Shown piece by piece: positions 35,098 through 46,184 of a stretch of DNA of 64,000 nt. The notes beneath the pieces are model-generated. The model searched no databases. It was not told the DNA's origin and saw nothing but the letters and a program-made list of their open reading frames with translations. The stretch spans positions 124,001-188,000 of the forward strand of contig NZ_WQPK01000045.1 of assembly GCF_018785265.1 (NCBI RefSeq). Reading direction: 5' to 3'. This DNA comes from Collinsella aerofaciens (GTDB lineage: Bacteria; Actinomycetota; Coriobacteriia; Coriobacteriales; Coriobacteriaceae). Each line of letters begins with the position of its first letter. The stretch's first letter is position 1. Position numbers and translations under genes: made by a program.

Positions 35098-35610
35098 TTA
35101 CGCAATCTCGTCGGAGTCGAGGTACAGCTCTCGGGCGTACAAGAAGAGCTGGGAAAGCATGAACAGGACGATGCCGAGAACCAGAGAGGTCCAATCGAAT
35201 GATGAAGCGATCTCTTGGGCGCCGACGGCCCCCTCGCCGCCAAACATCGAAACGGAGGTTTTGAGTGAGCCGGCGTAGAGGCTGGTGGCAGCTTGAACAA
35301 CGAAGAGAATGCCGAGCACCTTCAAGCATGTCGCAGACCCTTTCTTGAAGGGGTCTCCGCTCTTGATCGTCCACACGAGAACGGCGCTGAGGATGGTCGT
35401 AGCGATACCGATGACGGCAGGGACCAATGTCGAGATCGCAAGGGCTGGATACGCGGGGGAGTCTGCAATTACAGGGTTGTCGAGCACTTCGATTGCTGGC
35501 TTTAAGGAGAACGCCACTTGTGCGATGGCGGTGGCGCAAAGGGTCGCAGAGGCTATCGCACATGCGATGCGGAAGGAATGAAGCCGGGGAGTGCGATTGT
35601 CGGAACTCAT
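35098..35610 (-). CDS. DUF2975-type four-helix membrane protein
   Basis: A 170-residue protein with four predicted membrane helices: around 12-34, 56-82, 95-113 and 140-158. It ends LFLYARELYLDSDEIA, which resembles the C-terminal block of DUF2975 proteins. The immediate pairing with a small XRE regulator is the usual context. The function of the family is unknown; sensing of membrane state or of a peptide is a guess. CGGAGG precedes the ATG. Confidence 0.7.
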   Translation of the reverse strand: MSSDNRTPRLHSFRIACAIASATLCATAIAQVAFSLKPAIEVLDNPVIADSPAYPALAISTLVPAVIGIATTILSAVLVWTIKSGDPFKKGSATCLKVLGILFVVQAATSLYAGSLKTSVSMFGGEGAVGAQEIASSFDWTSLVLGIVLFMLSQLFLYARELYLDSDEIA

Positions 35611-35648
35611 AATAACCTCCGAAGAATTTAAAAGACTCAGGTTACTTT

Positions 35649-35682
35649 TTAACAGTTTATGTTAAATTGACTTTGCAGGCAA
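35649..35682 (-). promoter_or_regulatory. promoter and operator of the DUF2975-XRE operon
   Basis: On the minus strand TTGCCT (35682-35677) and TAAACT (35659-35654) are separated by exactly 17 bp. A perfect dyad TTAACA-GTTTA-TGTTAA (35649-35665) covers the -10 box. It lies between divergent operons, so a repressor bound here could control both the regulator pair and the ABC system. Confidence 0.6.
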
Positions 35683-35744
35683 GTAATAAGGCCGAGCATT
35701 TTGTTCGGCCCCTCTGTTCCGACTGGATGAGGTTAAGGTTGGCG

Positions 35745-37967
35745 ATGAATATGCTCAAAATCTCGAAGGCGATCTTTAGGTCGCTTCTCTCCTCCAGGTC
35801 GCTCTGTGTTGTCGTTGTTGCGTTGATGGTTCTTTGTGCTCTGCCCGTCTTCAGGAGCGTGGCTGGCATCGACGGACGGGTCGAATACCTCGAGTCGGGA
35901 ATAACCCGTGTTGAGCAGGAATTGTCAGCATCCTATGCGGATGCGCTTGTGAATGCGGGGGAGGACGGTGTCTATACCTCTTCATCAAGCATGCCCGCGC
36001 TTCTGTACCCTCTTGCCGCGGGACGTCTTATCTTGGCACCGCTCTCTCCCCTACTTCCGTTTCTGCAGATATCGGATGGAGAGTACACCTATTATGACGG
36101 ATCGAAGGAGTACTTGCTATGGGTCGCAACGGCCGTTGCCGTCTCGTTCCTTGCCGTGCGTCTTAACAAACGTGAAAAGCTCATCATCCAGGCACCGATG
36201 GGCGAGCTGGGTAGACTTGTTGCATCGAGCGTATGGGCGAGTGTTTTTGCAATGCTTGCCGTCCTCGCCATCAATCTTCCAGGGATAATCGCCGCGCTTG
36301 TGAAGAATGGCCCGGGCTCGCCGTTCTATCCGATAGGCTACATTCAATATGCGACTCCGGTTATCAAACCGGCTTGGCTGGTGTTCGCGCAGACGGCCAT
36401 CTTGCAATTCTTGGTGGCAGCGTTCATCTCGCTTGTCGTTCACCTTGCCGTGAAGATTGCCAATAACCCTACGCTTGGAATCGTGTTCGTATGTGCCCTG
36501 ATGGGGGTGACGATGGTTCCCGGGTATTACGGAAGATCCATCGCTTTACGTGAGTTCGCCCTGTTGAATCCCCTTACGTATGCGAACACTGAGTTGACCG
36601 TCGGCGCCTATAGCCCGTACCCGACAACGCAGATAGTGAATCTGCCTGGACTTTGCTTCGAGCGTGGCGCGATTGCCCTCGTATGCGCAATCGGGATCGA
36701 GGTGCTGGCAATTAGCCTGCTTTGCGTTGCTGGAAAGAGCGGCTGCGCGTGCCCGATATCCCCGATTTGTCTTGAGAGAGGTTCCTTCACTGCATCGAGA
36801 ACGGCAACTCGTTCGAGCGCTTGTGCCTCCGCCGTTGCATACGTAAGAACGATGGGGAAACTGCTCCTGCGTTCTCCTACCCTCGCCGTATGCGCGATTG
36901 CAATGTCGACGACGATGCTGGCCCCGGCTCTGGTCGAGATGTTTCCTGACGCTGATAACGTTTCCGCTGTTCGGTATAGGGATGGGGAGCTCCGTTCAAT
37001 AGATCGGTATCTAGAGCAGAACGCTGCGAATATGGACGTCGAGGGCAAAGCGGCCCTGGAAGACATGCGGGATGCTCTTTCGGGTTTCGTGTACGCGCCT
37101 ATGCCTGCGGAGGGGTTTCGAAGCCTTGCGACGTACGAGCGCGCTCGAGGTGAGCTGGGCGCGGCAGATGCGACTCTCCTGCAATCGATCGGAATCGAGC
37201 CGGAGACTCCTTCTCGTGCGGAGGCGCGCGCCCTTCTGCTTGAGTCGATCGCGAACTTGCCGGACCCCAAGGTTTACGAGTTAAGTACGAAGATGCCCCC
37301 ATTAATCCTCCTTTCGTATCTCCAGGCAGCGCTTCCCTCCTTATTTTTGCTGTTGCCCGTGGTTGTCACATCGCTCGCGTGCACCCACCTGCAGTGTCGT
37401 TCCCTTCTGGTTCTCCAGATCCCCGTAACAGCGCATGTGCGTTTTCTGACGGCTGTTGCGCTGGCTCTCCTGCTTGGCTTGGTGCTGCTTTTGGTGTCGA
37501 TGGTTCCCGCTGTCGTTGTGTCCGTGATTAAGAACGGTGCGGGTGGATCGGAGTATCCCGTCGCTCTCATTCGGGCGGGAGCTTCGACAACGTCCATGGT
37601 GGGGGAGGCGGTGTTGTGCAGTATTCCGTTGCTGGTCATGGCATACGGCGTGATTTCCGTCGTCGCTGCGTTGACAGCAGCGATTAGCCGCAACCCCGTT
37701 GTCACCGGAATGGTTTGCGCGGTTCTCTTGGTGTTGGGTTCGTTGAGCGCTCATGTTGAAAGCGTGGGCATGGGCGTCGCGCTGCTGGCTCCATTCGCCT
37801 CGTTTGATCCCGCTTCCCAGGTGGGGACGATTGGGTTCCTTGGGCGAGGGACGAACGCGATGCCTTTTGGAGAGGTCGTCGGCGCATCGGGCGCTCTGCT
37901 GGTGGTCTTGGGCGCCGTATCTCCGTTGATGGTGCGCCTGAGTGTTCCAAAGATCGAAAGGGGATGA
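35745..37967 (+). CDS. tandem-duplicated ABC-2-type permease
   Basis: A 740-residue membrane protein made of two homologous halves. Each has an N-terminal helix, a ~100-residue extracytoplasmic loop, and about five further helices. A shared motif marks each half: PGIIAALVKNGPGSPFYPIG near 210 and PAVVVSVIKNGAGGSEYP in the second half. The permease domain of the gene at 38867 has the same motif. The start is a choice among closely spaced codons; ATG 35745 follows GAGGTTAAGG. It overlaps the ATPase gene by 4 bp, so the two form one transporter. Export of a peptide is inferred from context. Confidence 0.75.
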   Translation: MNMLKISKAIFRSLLSSRSLCVVVVALMVLCALPVFRSVAGIDGRVEYLESGITRVEQELSASYADALVNAGEDGVYTSSSSMPALLYPLAAGRLILAPLSPLLPFLQISDGEYTYYDGSKEYLLWVATAVAVSFLAVRLNKREKLIIQAPMGELGRLVASSVWASVFAMLAVLAINLPGIIAALVKNGPGSPFYPIGYIQYATPVIKPAWLVFAQTAILQFLVAAFISLVVHLAVKIANNPTLGIVFVCALMGVTMVPGYYGRSIALREFALLNPLTYANTELTVGAYSPYPTTQIVNLPGLCFERGAIALVCAIGIEVLAISLLCVAGKSGCACPISPICLERGSFTASRTATRSSACASAVAYVRTMGKLLLRSPTLAVCAIAMSTTMLAPALVEMFPDADNVSAVRYRDGELRSIDRYLEQNAANMDVEGKAALEDMRDALSGFVYAPMPAEGFRSLATYERARGELGAADATLLQSIGIEPETPSRAEARALLLESIANLPDPKVYELSTKMPPLILLSYLQAALPSLFLLLPVVVTSLACTHLQCRSLLVLQIPVTAHVRFLTAVALALLLGLVLLLVSMVPAVVVSVIKNGAGGSEYPVALIRAGASTTSMVGEAVLCSIPLLVMAYGVISVVAALTAAISRNPVVTGMVCAVLLVLGSLSAHVESVGMGVALLAPFASFDPASQVGTIGFLGRGTNAMPFGEVVGASGALLVVLGAVSPLMVRLSVPKIERG

Positions 37968-38713
37968 TCTCGATGATTGACCTTCAAACGCTGACGATCT
38001 CTTATGGAAAGAAGGTGCTCGTAGATTCGGTGAACGCTGAGTTTGCCCCGGGTACGGTCTACGGTCTCGTCGCTCCGAACGGGCATGGAAAGACGACGTT
38101 GCTGCGTGCGATGGCAGGTTTGCCGGGTCCTCGCGTGGACGGGAGCATCGTTCTGGATGAGGTGCAGGGTACGGGTGCGAGAGAGGTCCGTTCTATGATC
38201 TTCTATGCACCTGGTGAGGGGACGCTGCTGTATCCCGGATTGCGTGCGGAAGATCACCTCAAGATGGTTTGCGATATGTGGCCGCATGCTCGCGATATCG
38301 AAGAGATAGTGGAACAAACGCAGATAGGCGAGTTCGCGAAGATGAGGATCCGCACTCTGAGCCAGGGCATGAAGCAGCAGCTTACCCTGGCGATTGCGTA
38401 TGCGACGGGCGCGCGGTACCTTCTATTAGATGAGCCCATGAACGCGCTCGACCCCAGCAGGGTGGACTTGCATTCCGAGATTCTCAGGAAGCTGGCCGAT
38501 TCTGGTACGTGCATCATCATGTCATCCCACATCTTGGATTCGGTCGATAGGCTGTGCGATGAGATTCTGTTTTTGAAGGATGGGAGGCTCATTAGAAGCA
38601 TTCCGCAAGATGATGCTGCGCCGAAGTCTCCTGGATCCCATTTCGCAAAGCCTGCCGGACGCGCCGAGGGTGCGCTAAGCACGTATCGGCGACTCTACGA
38701 AAAGGGCGGGTAG
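37964..38713 (+). CDS. ABC transporter ATP-binding protein
   Basis: A 249-residue nucleotide-binding subunit. Walker A is APNGHGKTTLL, with His where Ala or Ser is usual, the signature is TLSQGMKQQLTLA, Walker B is YLLLDEP, and the switch His is in IMSSHIL. The signature variant LSQGMKQQ recurs as LSTGMKQQ in the fused ATPase downstream. It starts in ATGA overlap with the permease. A ~30-residue C-terminal extension after the core fold ends TYRRLYEKGG, close to the end of the fused protein (YLDTYERGE). Confidence 0.92.
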   Translation: MISMIDLQTLTISYGKKVLVDSVNAEFAPGTVYGLVAPNGHGKTTLLRAMAGLPGPRVDGSIVLDEVQGTGAREVRSMIFYAPGEGTLLYPGLRAEDHLKMVCDMWPHARDIEEIVEQTQIGEFAKMRIRTLSQGMKQQLTLAIAYATGARYLLLDEPMNALDPSRVDLHSEILRKLADSGTCIIMSSHILDSVDRLCDEILFLKDGRLIRSIPQDDAAPKSPGSHFAKPAGRAEGALSTYRRLYEKGG

Positions 38714-38745
38714 AAATGCAAGTTAAAAATCTATGTGGCCAATGT

Positions 38746-38836
38746 GATACCGTTGAACCCGCATATCGATACCGTTCAGCCATTCGCCTCGCCCCCGCCG
38801 CGCGCATCTTCATTCAATCTGTTACTTTTAATCTAA
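38746..38836 (+). promoter_or_regulatory. direct repeats and dyad upstream of the fused ABC gene
   Basis: GATACCGTT occurs at 38746-38754 and 38768-38776, 22 bp apart, two helical turns in the same orientation. A GTTA-N9-TAAC dyad follows at about 38820-38836, within a GTTACTTTTAA stretch that resembles the operator region at 35641. Either could bind a regulator controlling the second half of the system. Confidence 0.4.
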
Positions 38837-38866
38837 CGATTCTTTGAGGAATGCAGGTGCTTCTGA

Positions 38867-40681
38867 ATGTACTGTCGACTTCTTCTCAAACTAATCCTAA
38901 GAGACAAGGCCGTATGGATTTCCACGCTCGTTCTTGCTGCAGCCTTTTCCGTCCCCATTGCGTTCAATTCACCCATCTACGGCCCCTTCTTTATGAAGCA
39001 GGGCATGCAGGGCTTTGTCGACGCATTCAATACGCGCGCGCCCCAGGCCAGCGGCACAGACCTATCGCCAGAGCAGCAAGATGACGCTGAGCTTGCAAGA
39101 TACGCGAACGCCGCCCTCGCCGCTCAAACCGACGCCGCCTTTCTCGACTCTGCCGAGAGCTACTACGCGCTCATGGACGAGGGCTTCCAATCCGGGTCCA
39201 TCGTGGGGGACCAGGAGACCAATGACGCAGAGCTCGCATATTGCCGCGCTCTGAGCAGCTCCGGCATCGCGGATATCCCGGCCTCCGCAAACGACCTGCC
39301 GTTCCTCTCCTTCCTGCCCTACGCCATTGCCCAGGCGCCGTCCTTCCTTCCCTTCATCCCCTTCCTTCTCTCGTCGATACTCGTGCTCGGCGCCACAAGG
39401 CCCGGGACCCTGGCGGCAAAGGCGCCCGTGCCCAAATTCCGGCGCCTTATCCAAACCGTGTTTTCGATAATTGGCGCGGGGACCGCGATGCTCCTCGCCG
39501 GCCTTGCGCCCGGGAGTATTTACGCCTTGGCCCTAAACGGCTTCGGGCAGATCGGGTACCCGATCGCCTTCTTCCATAACGGCGCGCTCACTACCACGAC
39601 CGCGGGAAACGTCTTCACGACCATACTTCTCGCGCTGCTCGCGGGTGGAACCTTGATATCCGTTTGTTCCGTCGTCCTATCGACCGCAACGAGGCGCGTC
39701 TTCGCGGGCCCCCTTACCTCCGCGTTGCTTGTCGCGGCCCCGGCATTCCCGTTATTGTCCGATTCGGCACTGGGGCATAATGCCGCGCTCGAGTTCCTGC
39801 CGCTGGCCGTGTTCTCGCCTATCGAGGCAACGGGTTACGTAGGATGCTTCCCGACAGAATTCATTGGCTCCGGTTCGGGCGGCGCATCGATGCTTGCCGT
39901 GGCCCTGGTATACGTCGCGGTCCTTTTCGCGGTCGGCGCCGTTGCGACACGTTCGCCCAAACAGTCTGGACCCGCGAAAAAGCACCATGGGCTCGAGCTT
40001 CTGGACGTGAGCGTGGGATACGGGAGCACGACGATACTTTCGATCGGATCGCTTTTCCTGAGCCCGGGAACGGCGGCGGGCCTCATTGCCCCCAACGGCT
40101 CGGGGAAAACCACCTTTCTTGAAGCGCTGTCGGGCCAATTTCCCACCCGCATCCGCTCGGGAAGCCTGGCGGCAGACGGAATCTACCAACGTCGATCAGC
40201 CGAATTCGCAGAACTCGTCTACCTGAGCTCTTCAGGCGGCACGGATCTCTACCCCACGCTATCGTCCCTCGAGCACCTTGCTTTCGTTAGGGAGGCGTGG
40301 AAATCGGCCACCGACATCGACTCGCTCTGCAGCTCCCTCGGAATCTCCCCATATCTCGACAAGCCGACCCGTAAACTCTCGACAGGAATGAAGCAGCAGG
40401 TAAAGCTTGCCATGGCGATATCGACCGATTGCCCGTACCTCATCCTCGATGAACCGCTGAACGGCCTCGATCCGGGAAAGCGGAAAACCTCCTGCGACGC
40501 GATGTGCAGCGAGGTGGCGCGGGGACGCAGCGTGCTCATCTCAAGCCACCTGCTCGACGACCTGGCAGACCTTACCAACTCGTTCTACTTCATCGAGGCC
40601 GGCACGCTTGTGGAAAAGATCAAGTCGTCCTCGCAGACGCTCAAGCAGGAATACCTCGATACATACGAGCGAGGTGAATGA
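38867..40681 (+). CDS. ABC transporter, permease-ATPase fusion
   Basis: A 604-residue fusion. Residues 1 to about 365 are an ABC-2-like permease with an N-terminal helix, a ~130-residue loop and about five helices, carrying the LAPGSIYALALNGFGQIGYP motif shared with both halves of the 740-residue permease. From about 375 an ATPase follows: APNGSGKTTFL, LSTGMKQQVKLA, YLILDEP, LISSHLL. Permease-first fusions with ABC-2-type domains are uncommon. Codon choice (ATA, CTC, CCC) differs from the permease upstream, hinting at a separate origin. It ends 1 bp before the secreted-peptide gene. Confidence 0.82.
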   Translation: MYCRLLLKLILRDKAVWISTLVLAAAFSVPIAFNSPIYGPFFMKQGMQGFVDAFNTRAPQASGTDLSPEQQDDAELARYANAALAAQTDAAFLDSAESYYALMDEGFQSGSIVGDQETNDAELAYCRALSSSGIADIPASANDLPFLSFLPYAIAQAPSFLPFIPFLLSSILVLGATRPGTLAAKAPVPKFRRLIQTVFSIIGAGTAMLLAGLAPGSIYALALNGFGQIGYPIAFFHNGALTTTTAGNVFTTILLALLAGGTLISVCSVVLSTATRRVFAGPLTSALLVAAPAFPLLSDSALGHNAALEFLPLAVFSPIEATGYVGCFPTEFIGSGSGGASMLAVALVYVAVLFAVGAVATRSPKQSGPAKKHHGLELLDVSVGYGSTTILSIGSLFLSPGTAAGLIAPNGSGKTTFLEALSGQFPTRIRSGSLAADGIYQRRSAEFAELVYLSSSGGTDLYPTLSSLEHLAFVREAWKSATDIDSLCSSLGISPYLDKPTRKLSTGMKQQVKLAMAISTDCPYLILDEPLNGLDPGKRKTSCDAMCSEVARGRSVLISSHLLDDLADLTNSFYFIEAGTLVEKIKSSSQTLKQEYLDTYERGE

Positions 40682-40682
40682 C

Positions 40683-41027
40683 ATGAAACTATTTGAACAG
40701 CTGAAGTCCAATGCGTCGCGCATGGCTGTCTACGCCATCCTCGTGGCAACGGCTTTATGCGGAATCGCGGCACCCGTCTATGCGCTCAACGGGGAGAAAG
40801 GCGATGTCGAACCCGCGTACATGGCTTCGACGGTTAAGGACCGGTACAAAGCCTTCTCTGGAGACACGTTTTACGTAGCAGGGTACGACACGACCTACCG
40901 TCAGCTTCGCTACAACAAGGGCTACGACTATCTAGGCGCAGAGGCAATCAGCTATACGTCGGGTTGGTACCGCTCCAACTATGGACACATAACCCAGTTC
41001 AAGTGTAACTACCGTGTGTACAACTAA
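40683..41027 (+). CDS. secreted Tyr-rich small protein, possible ABC-system cargo
   Basis: A 114-residue protein with a clear Sec signal: basic start, hydrophobic core MAVYAILVATALCGIAAP, predicted cleavage after VYA at about residue 34. The ~80-residue mature part has about twelve tyrosines and a single cysteine, ending SNYGHITQFKCNYRVYN. A faint resemblance to lactococcin-972-type bacteriocins (Sec-secreted, SNY-x-H near a conserved region) is noted but not enough to assign. The start follows GAGGTGA and the gene abuts the fused ABC gene, so co-expression is near certain. A strong terminator follows. Confidence 0.7.
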   Translation: MKLFEQLKSNASRMAVYAILVATALCGIAAPVYALNGEKGDVEPAYMASTVKDRYKAFSGDTFYVAGYDTTYRQLRYNKGYDYLGAEAISYTSGWYRSNYGHITQFKCNYRVYN

Positions 41028-41042
41028 AGCAACCGGCCGGGA

Positions 41043-41077
41043 CGAGGGGTGACGCAAAAGCGTCGCCCCTCGTTTTT
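41043..41077 (+). terminator. terminator of the ABC/peptide operon
   Basis: A 13-pair stem (CGAGGGGTGACGC with GCGTCGCCCCTCG, one G-U) closes an AAAA loop and is followed by TTTTT, 16 bp after the peptide stop. Confidence 0.93.
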
Positions 41078-41086
41078 AACCATGTC

Positions 41087-41105
41087 AACTGAACCTAGTT
41101 CAGTT
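41087..41105. repeat. perfect 8-bp dyad at the island edge
   Basis: AACTGAAC-CTA-GTTCAGTT, immediately before the right 59-bp direct repeat. Absent from the left edge. Confidence 0.6.
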
Positions 41106-41111
41106 TGGTTA

Positions 41112-41170
41112 ATTTCCGATCTCAGCCGAACACATTGAGCGGAAAGGCCGTTCCCGCAGTCAGTCGAACG
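41112..41170. repeat. 59-bp direct repeat, right copy
   Basis: Matches 33901-33959 at 57 of 59 positions. Directly after it comes a 12-bp perfect hairpin, GTCCCCGGGGCC/GGCCCCGGGGAC (41170-41200). The following GGACGGCATTTTCCCAGTTG resembles the hairpin units at 56.0 kb. Confidence 0.85.
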
Positions 41171-41394
41171 TCCCCGGGGCCCTTCTCAGGCCCCGGGGAC
41201 GGCATTTTCCCAGTTGAAGGAACGGTGGAGATGTGTTTCGATGGGTCAGATTCGTGTCGTTCCGAAAAGACCGTGAACCTTTTGTGGGACGCGCGGCGCC
41301 GTGGTACCATAGCCGAGTTTGTTGTCTTGGTCGGAAACCAAGACGCCTTATGCGCTGATCGGTAACCAGCGCCTGACCAATAAGGAGTCCTACC

Positions 41395-41820
41395 ATGAAG
41401 CAGGGTATCCATCCCCAGTATGTCGAGTGCACGGTGACGTGCTCCTGCGGCAACACCTTCAAGACGCACGCTACCGTGTCCGAGATGAAGGTCGAGCTTT
41501 GCAACGAGTGCCACCCGTTCTACACCGGCCAGCAGAAGTTCGTCGACACCGGTGGACGCGTCCAGCGCTTCGCCGACAAGTTCGGTGGCGCCGCTGCCGC
41601 CCAGCTCAAGAAGGCCGAGGAGGCCAAGGCTGCCAAGGCCGCCAAGGCTGCTGAGGCCGAGGCCGCTCGCAAGGCTGCCGCTGAGGCTAAGGCTGCCGAG
41701 AAGGCTAAGCGTGCTGCTAAGTTTGCCGAGGAGGCTGCCAAGCAGGCCGCCGAGGCTCCCGCAGAGGCTCCCGTCGAGGAGGCCGCTGCCGAGGCCGAGA
41801 CCACCGAGGCTGCTGAGTAA
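41395..41820 (+). CDS. rpmE: 50S ribosomal protein L31 with long Ala/Lys/Glu tail
   Basis: A 141-residue L31. The first ~70 residues are a normal zinc-type L31 ([20 protein letters not shown]; Cys16, Cys18, Cys36, Cys39; [15 protein letters not shown]). The remaining ~70 are a repetitive Ala/Lys/Glu segment, predicted helical, ending in an Ala/Glu/Thr acidic stretch. L31 is normally 66-80 residues. TAAGGAG precedes the ATG. It bridges the 50S and 30S heads; the tail's role is unknown. It is monocistronic with its own terminator. Confidence 0.94.
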   Translation: MKQGIHPQYVECTVTCSCGNTFKTHATVSEMKVELCNECHPFYTGQQKFVDTGGRVQRFADKFGGAAAAQLKKAEEAKAAKAAKAAEAEAARKAAAEAKAAEKAKRAAKFAEEAAKQAAEAPAEAPVEEAAAEAETTEAAE

Positions 41821-41856
41821 ATAGCTCGCCGCGGAATCACTCGCATTCATGGCATG

Positions 41857-41892
41857 AGGGCCGTGCATCCATTTGGGTGCGCGGCCCTTTTT
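41857..41892 (+). terminator. terminator after rpmE
   Basis: AGGGCCG...CGGCCCT with inner pairing GCAtCC/GGgTGC, followed by TTTTTCTTTTT. Confidence 0.88.
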
Positions 41893-41964
41893 CTTTTTAA
41901 ATTAGTGCGAACTAACCTGTCCCCATGGCACCACATGGCAGAGAGGCGGCGTTTGCCCAGATAG

Positions 41965-41999
41965 ACCTGCCAAAATTAACCTGTCCCATTGTGGCAGGT
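41965..41999. repeat. AACCTGTCCC-loop hairpin, copy 1
   Basis: ACCTGCCA (41965-41972) and TGGCAGGT (41992-41999) flank a loop containing TTAACCTGTCCC. A second copy with the same loop is at 54168-54203. A lone AACCTGTCCCC also occurs at about 41914. Confidence 0.8.
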
Positions 42000-42129
42000 T
42001 GGTCGTAGTTATTACGTGGCGGTCGAGCTCGACCGTATAGGCCGCGCCTTGTTTGGCTAAAGTACAATCATCTGTGTTTAACTCGTCCGCAGCTGCACGG
42101 CGTGGGCGATGGCCAAAAAGGAAAACCAC

Positions 42130-44936
<2,807 letters not shown>

Positions 44937-44937
<1 letters not shown>

Positions 44938-46085
44938 TGGCTGAGGCTTTAGAGATAACGCCCGCCGAGCTGGACGCGTTCGCGGACCGGCTCGGCGAGG
45001 TCGAGTCGTATCTCCACCTGGACGAGAAGCGTACCCGTGTGACCGAGCTCGAGGCCAAAAGCGTTGCCCCTGGCTTTTGGGATGACGCCGACGCCGCCCG
45101 TGCCACCATGGAGGAGATCGCGCGTACCAAGGAAGATATCGCTGCCGTGGACACCGCGCGCGGCGAGCTTTCCGATGCCCGCGCCGCGCTGGAGCTTGTC
45201 GAGGAGATGGGGGATGACCCCGACGCCGTCGCCCTTCGCGAGGAGGCTACAGCCACGGCTGAGCGCCTGGCCCGTGCCATCGATGAGCTTGAGCTTTCGA
45301 GCTGGTTTACCGGTGAGTTCGATCACGGCGATGCCATTGTGACTATCAAGCCTGGACAGGGTGGTCTGGAGGCCCAGGACTGGACCTTCATGCTCTTTAA
45401 GATGTACATGAAGTACTGCCAGCGTCGCGGCTGGAAGGTCACCATCAACGACTGTCCCGCGGCCGAGGTCATCGGCATCGACCGCGCGACCTTTACCGTC
45501 GAGGGCAAGGACGCATTTGGCATGCTGCGCGCCGAGGCCGGCGTCCACCGCTTGGTTCGCATTAGCCCCACCGACGACAAGAAGCGCCGCCAGACCACGT
45601 TTGCCGGCGTCGAGGTCATCCCCGTGCTACCCGATGATATCGACATCGAGATCAGTCCCGATGACATCCGCGTGGACGTGTACCACGCGAGCGGCCCGGG
45701 CGGTCAGGGCGTCAACACCACCGACTCCGCCGTGCGCGTGACGCATTTCCCCAGCGGCATTGTGGTCACCTGCCAAAACGAGCGCAGCCAGATCCAGAAC
45801 AAGGCCGCGTGCATGCAGATCCTCAAGGCTCGCCTGTACGAGATTGAGCTCGAGAAGCGCGCCGAGGCCCTGGATGAGATTCGTGGACCCAAGACCACGA
45901 TCGGTTTTGGCAACCAGATTCGCAGCTACGTGCTCTACCCGTACCAGATGGTCAAGGACCTACGCACGGGCGTGGAGACCAGCAATGTCGAGGCCGTTCT
46001 TGACGATGGCGACCTGGACCCGTTTGTTATTGGCTACCATCGCTGGGCCACCGGCAACGCCGATGCAGAAGGCTCGGAGGTCTAA
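44937..46085 (+). CDS. prfB: peptide chain release factor 2 (RF2) with SPT anticodon motif
   Basis: A 382-residue class I release factor. The length, N-terminal helical domain and DWTFMLFKMY and PGQGGLEAQDW blocks fit RF2. GGQ is at 255-257 in SGPGGQGVN. The tripeptide anticodon, SPF in almost all RF2 proteins, reads SPT here (Ser210-Pro211-Thr212, bases 45564-45572). The gene is a single uninterrupted frame, so the programmed +1 frameshift of many prfB genes is absent. Its start overlaps the secA stop, suggesting co-translation. Confidence 0.93.
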
Positions 46086-46184
46086 AACATCGGGCGGCTT
46101 CAAGCCGATGCCAAGCCCAACGGTTGGACGGGTTTGTATCCAGAATAAACCCTGCGCAGGGGTGGTTTTTGTTCGGCGAATCGG

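Larger units (their letters stand above)
41028..41394. other. 367-bp non-coding stretch at the right island edge
   Basis: It contains the exporter-operon terminator (41043-41077), a perfect AACTGAAC-CTA-GTTCAGTT dyad (41087-41105), the right 59-bp direct repeat (41112-41170), a 12-bp perfect GC hairpin (41170-41200), and the leader of rpmE. No gene is seen. Confidence 0.7.

Noticed and set aside
40683..41027. definite lactococcin 972 homologue
   Set aside because: Only a short SNY-x-H-like similarity at the wrong end of the mature protein; insufficient to assign the family.
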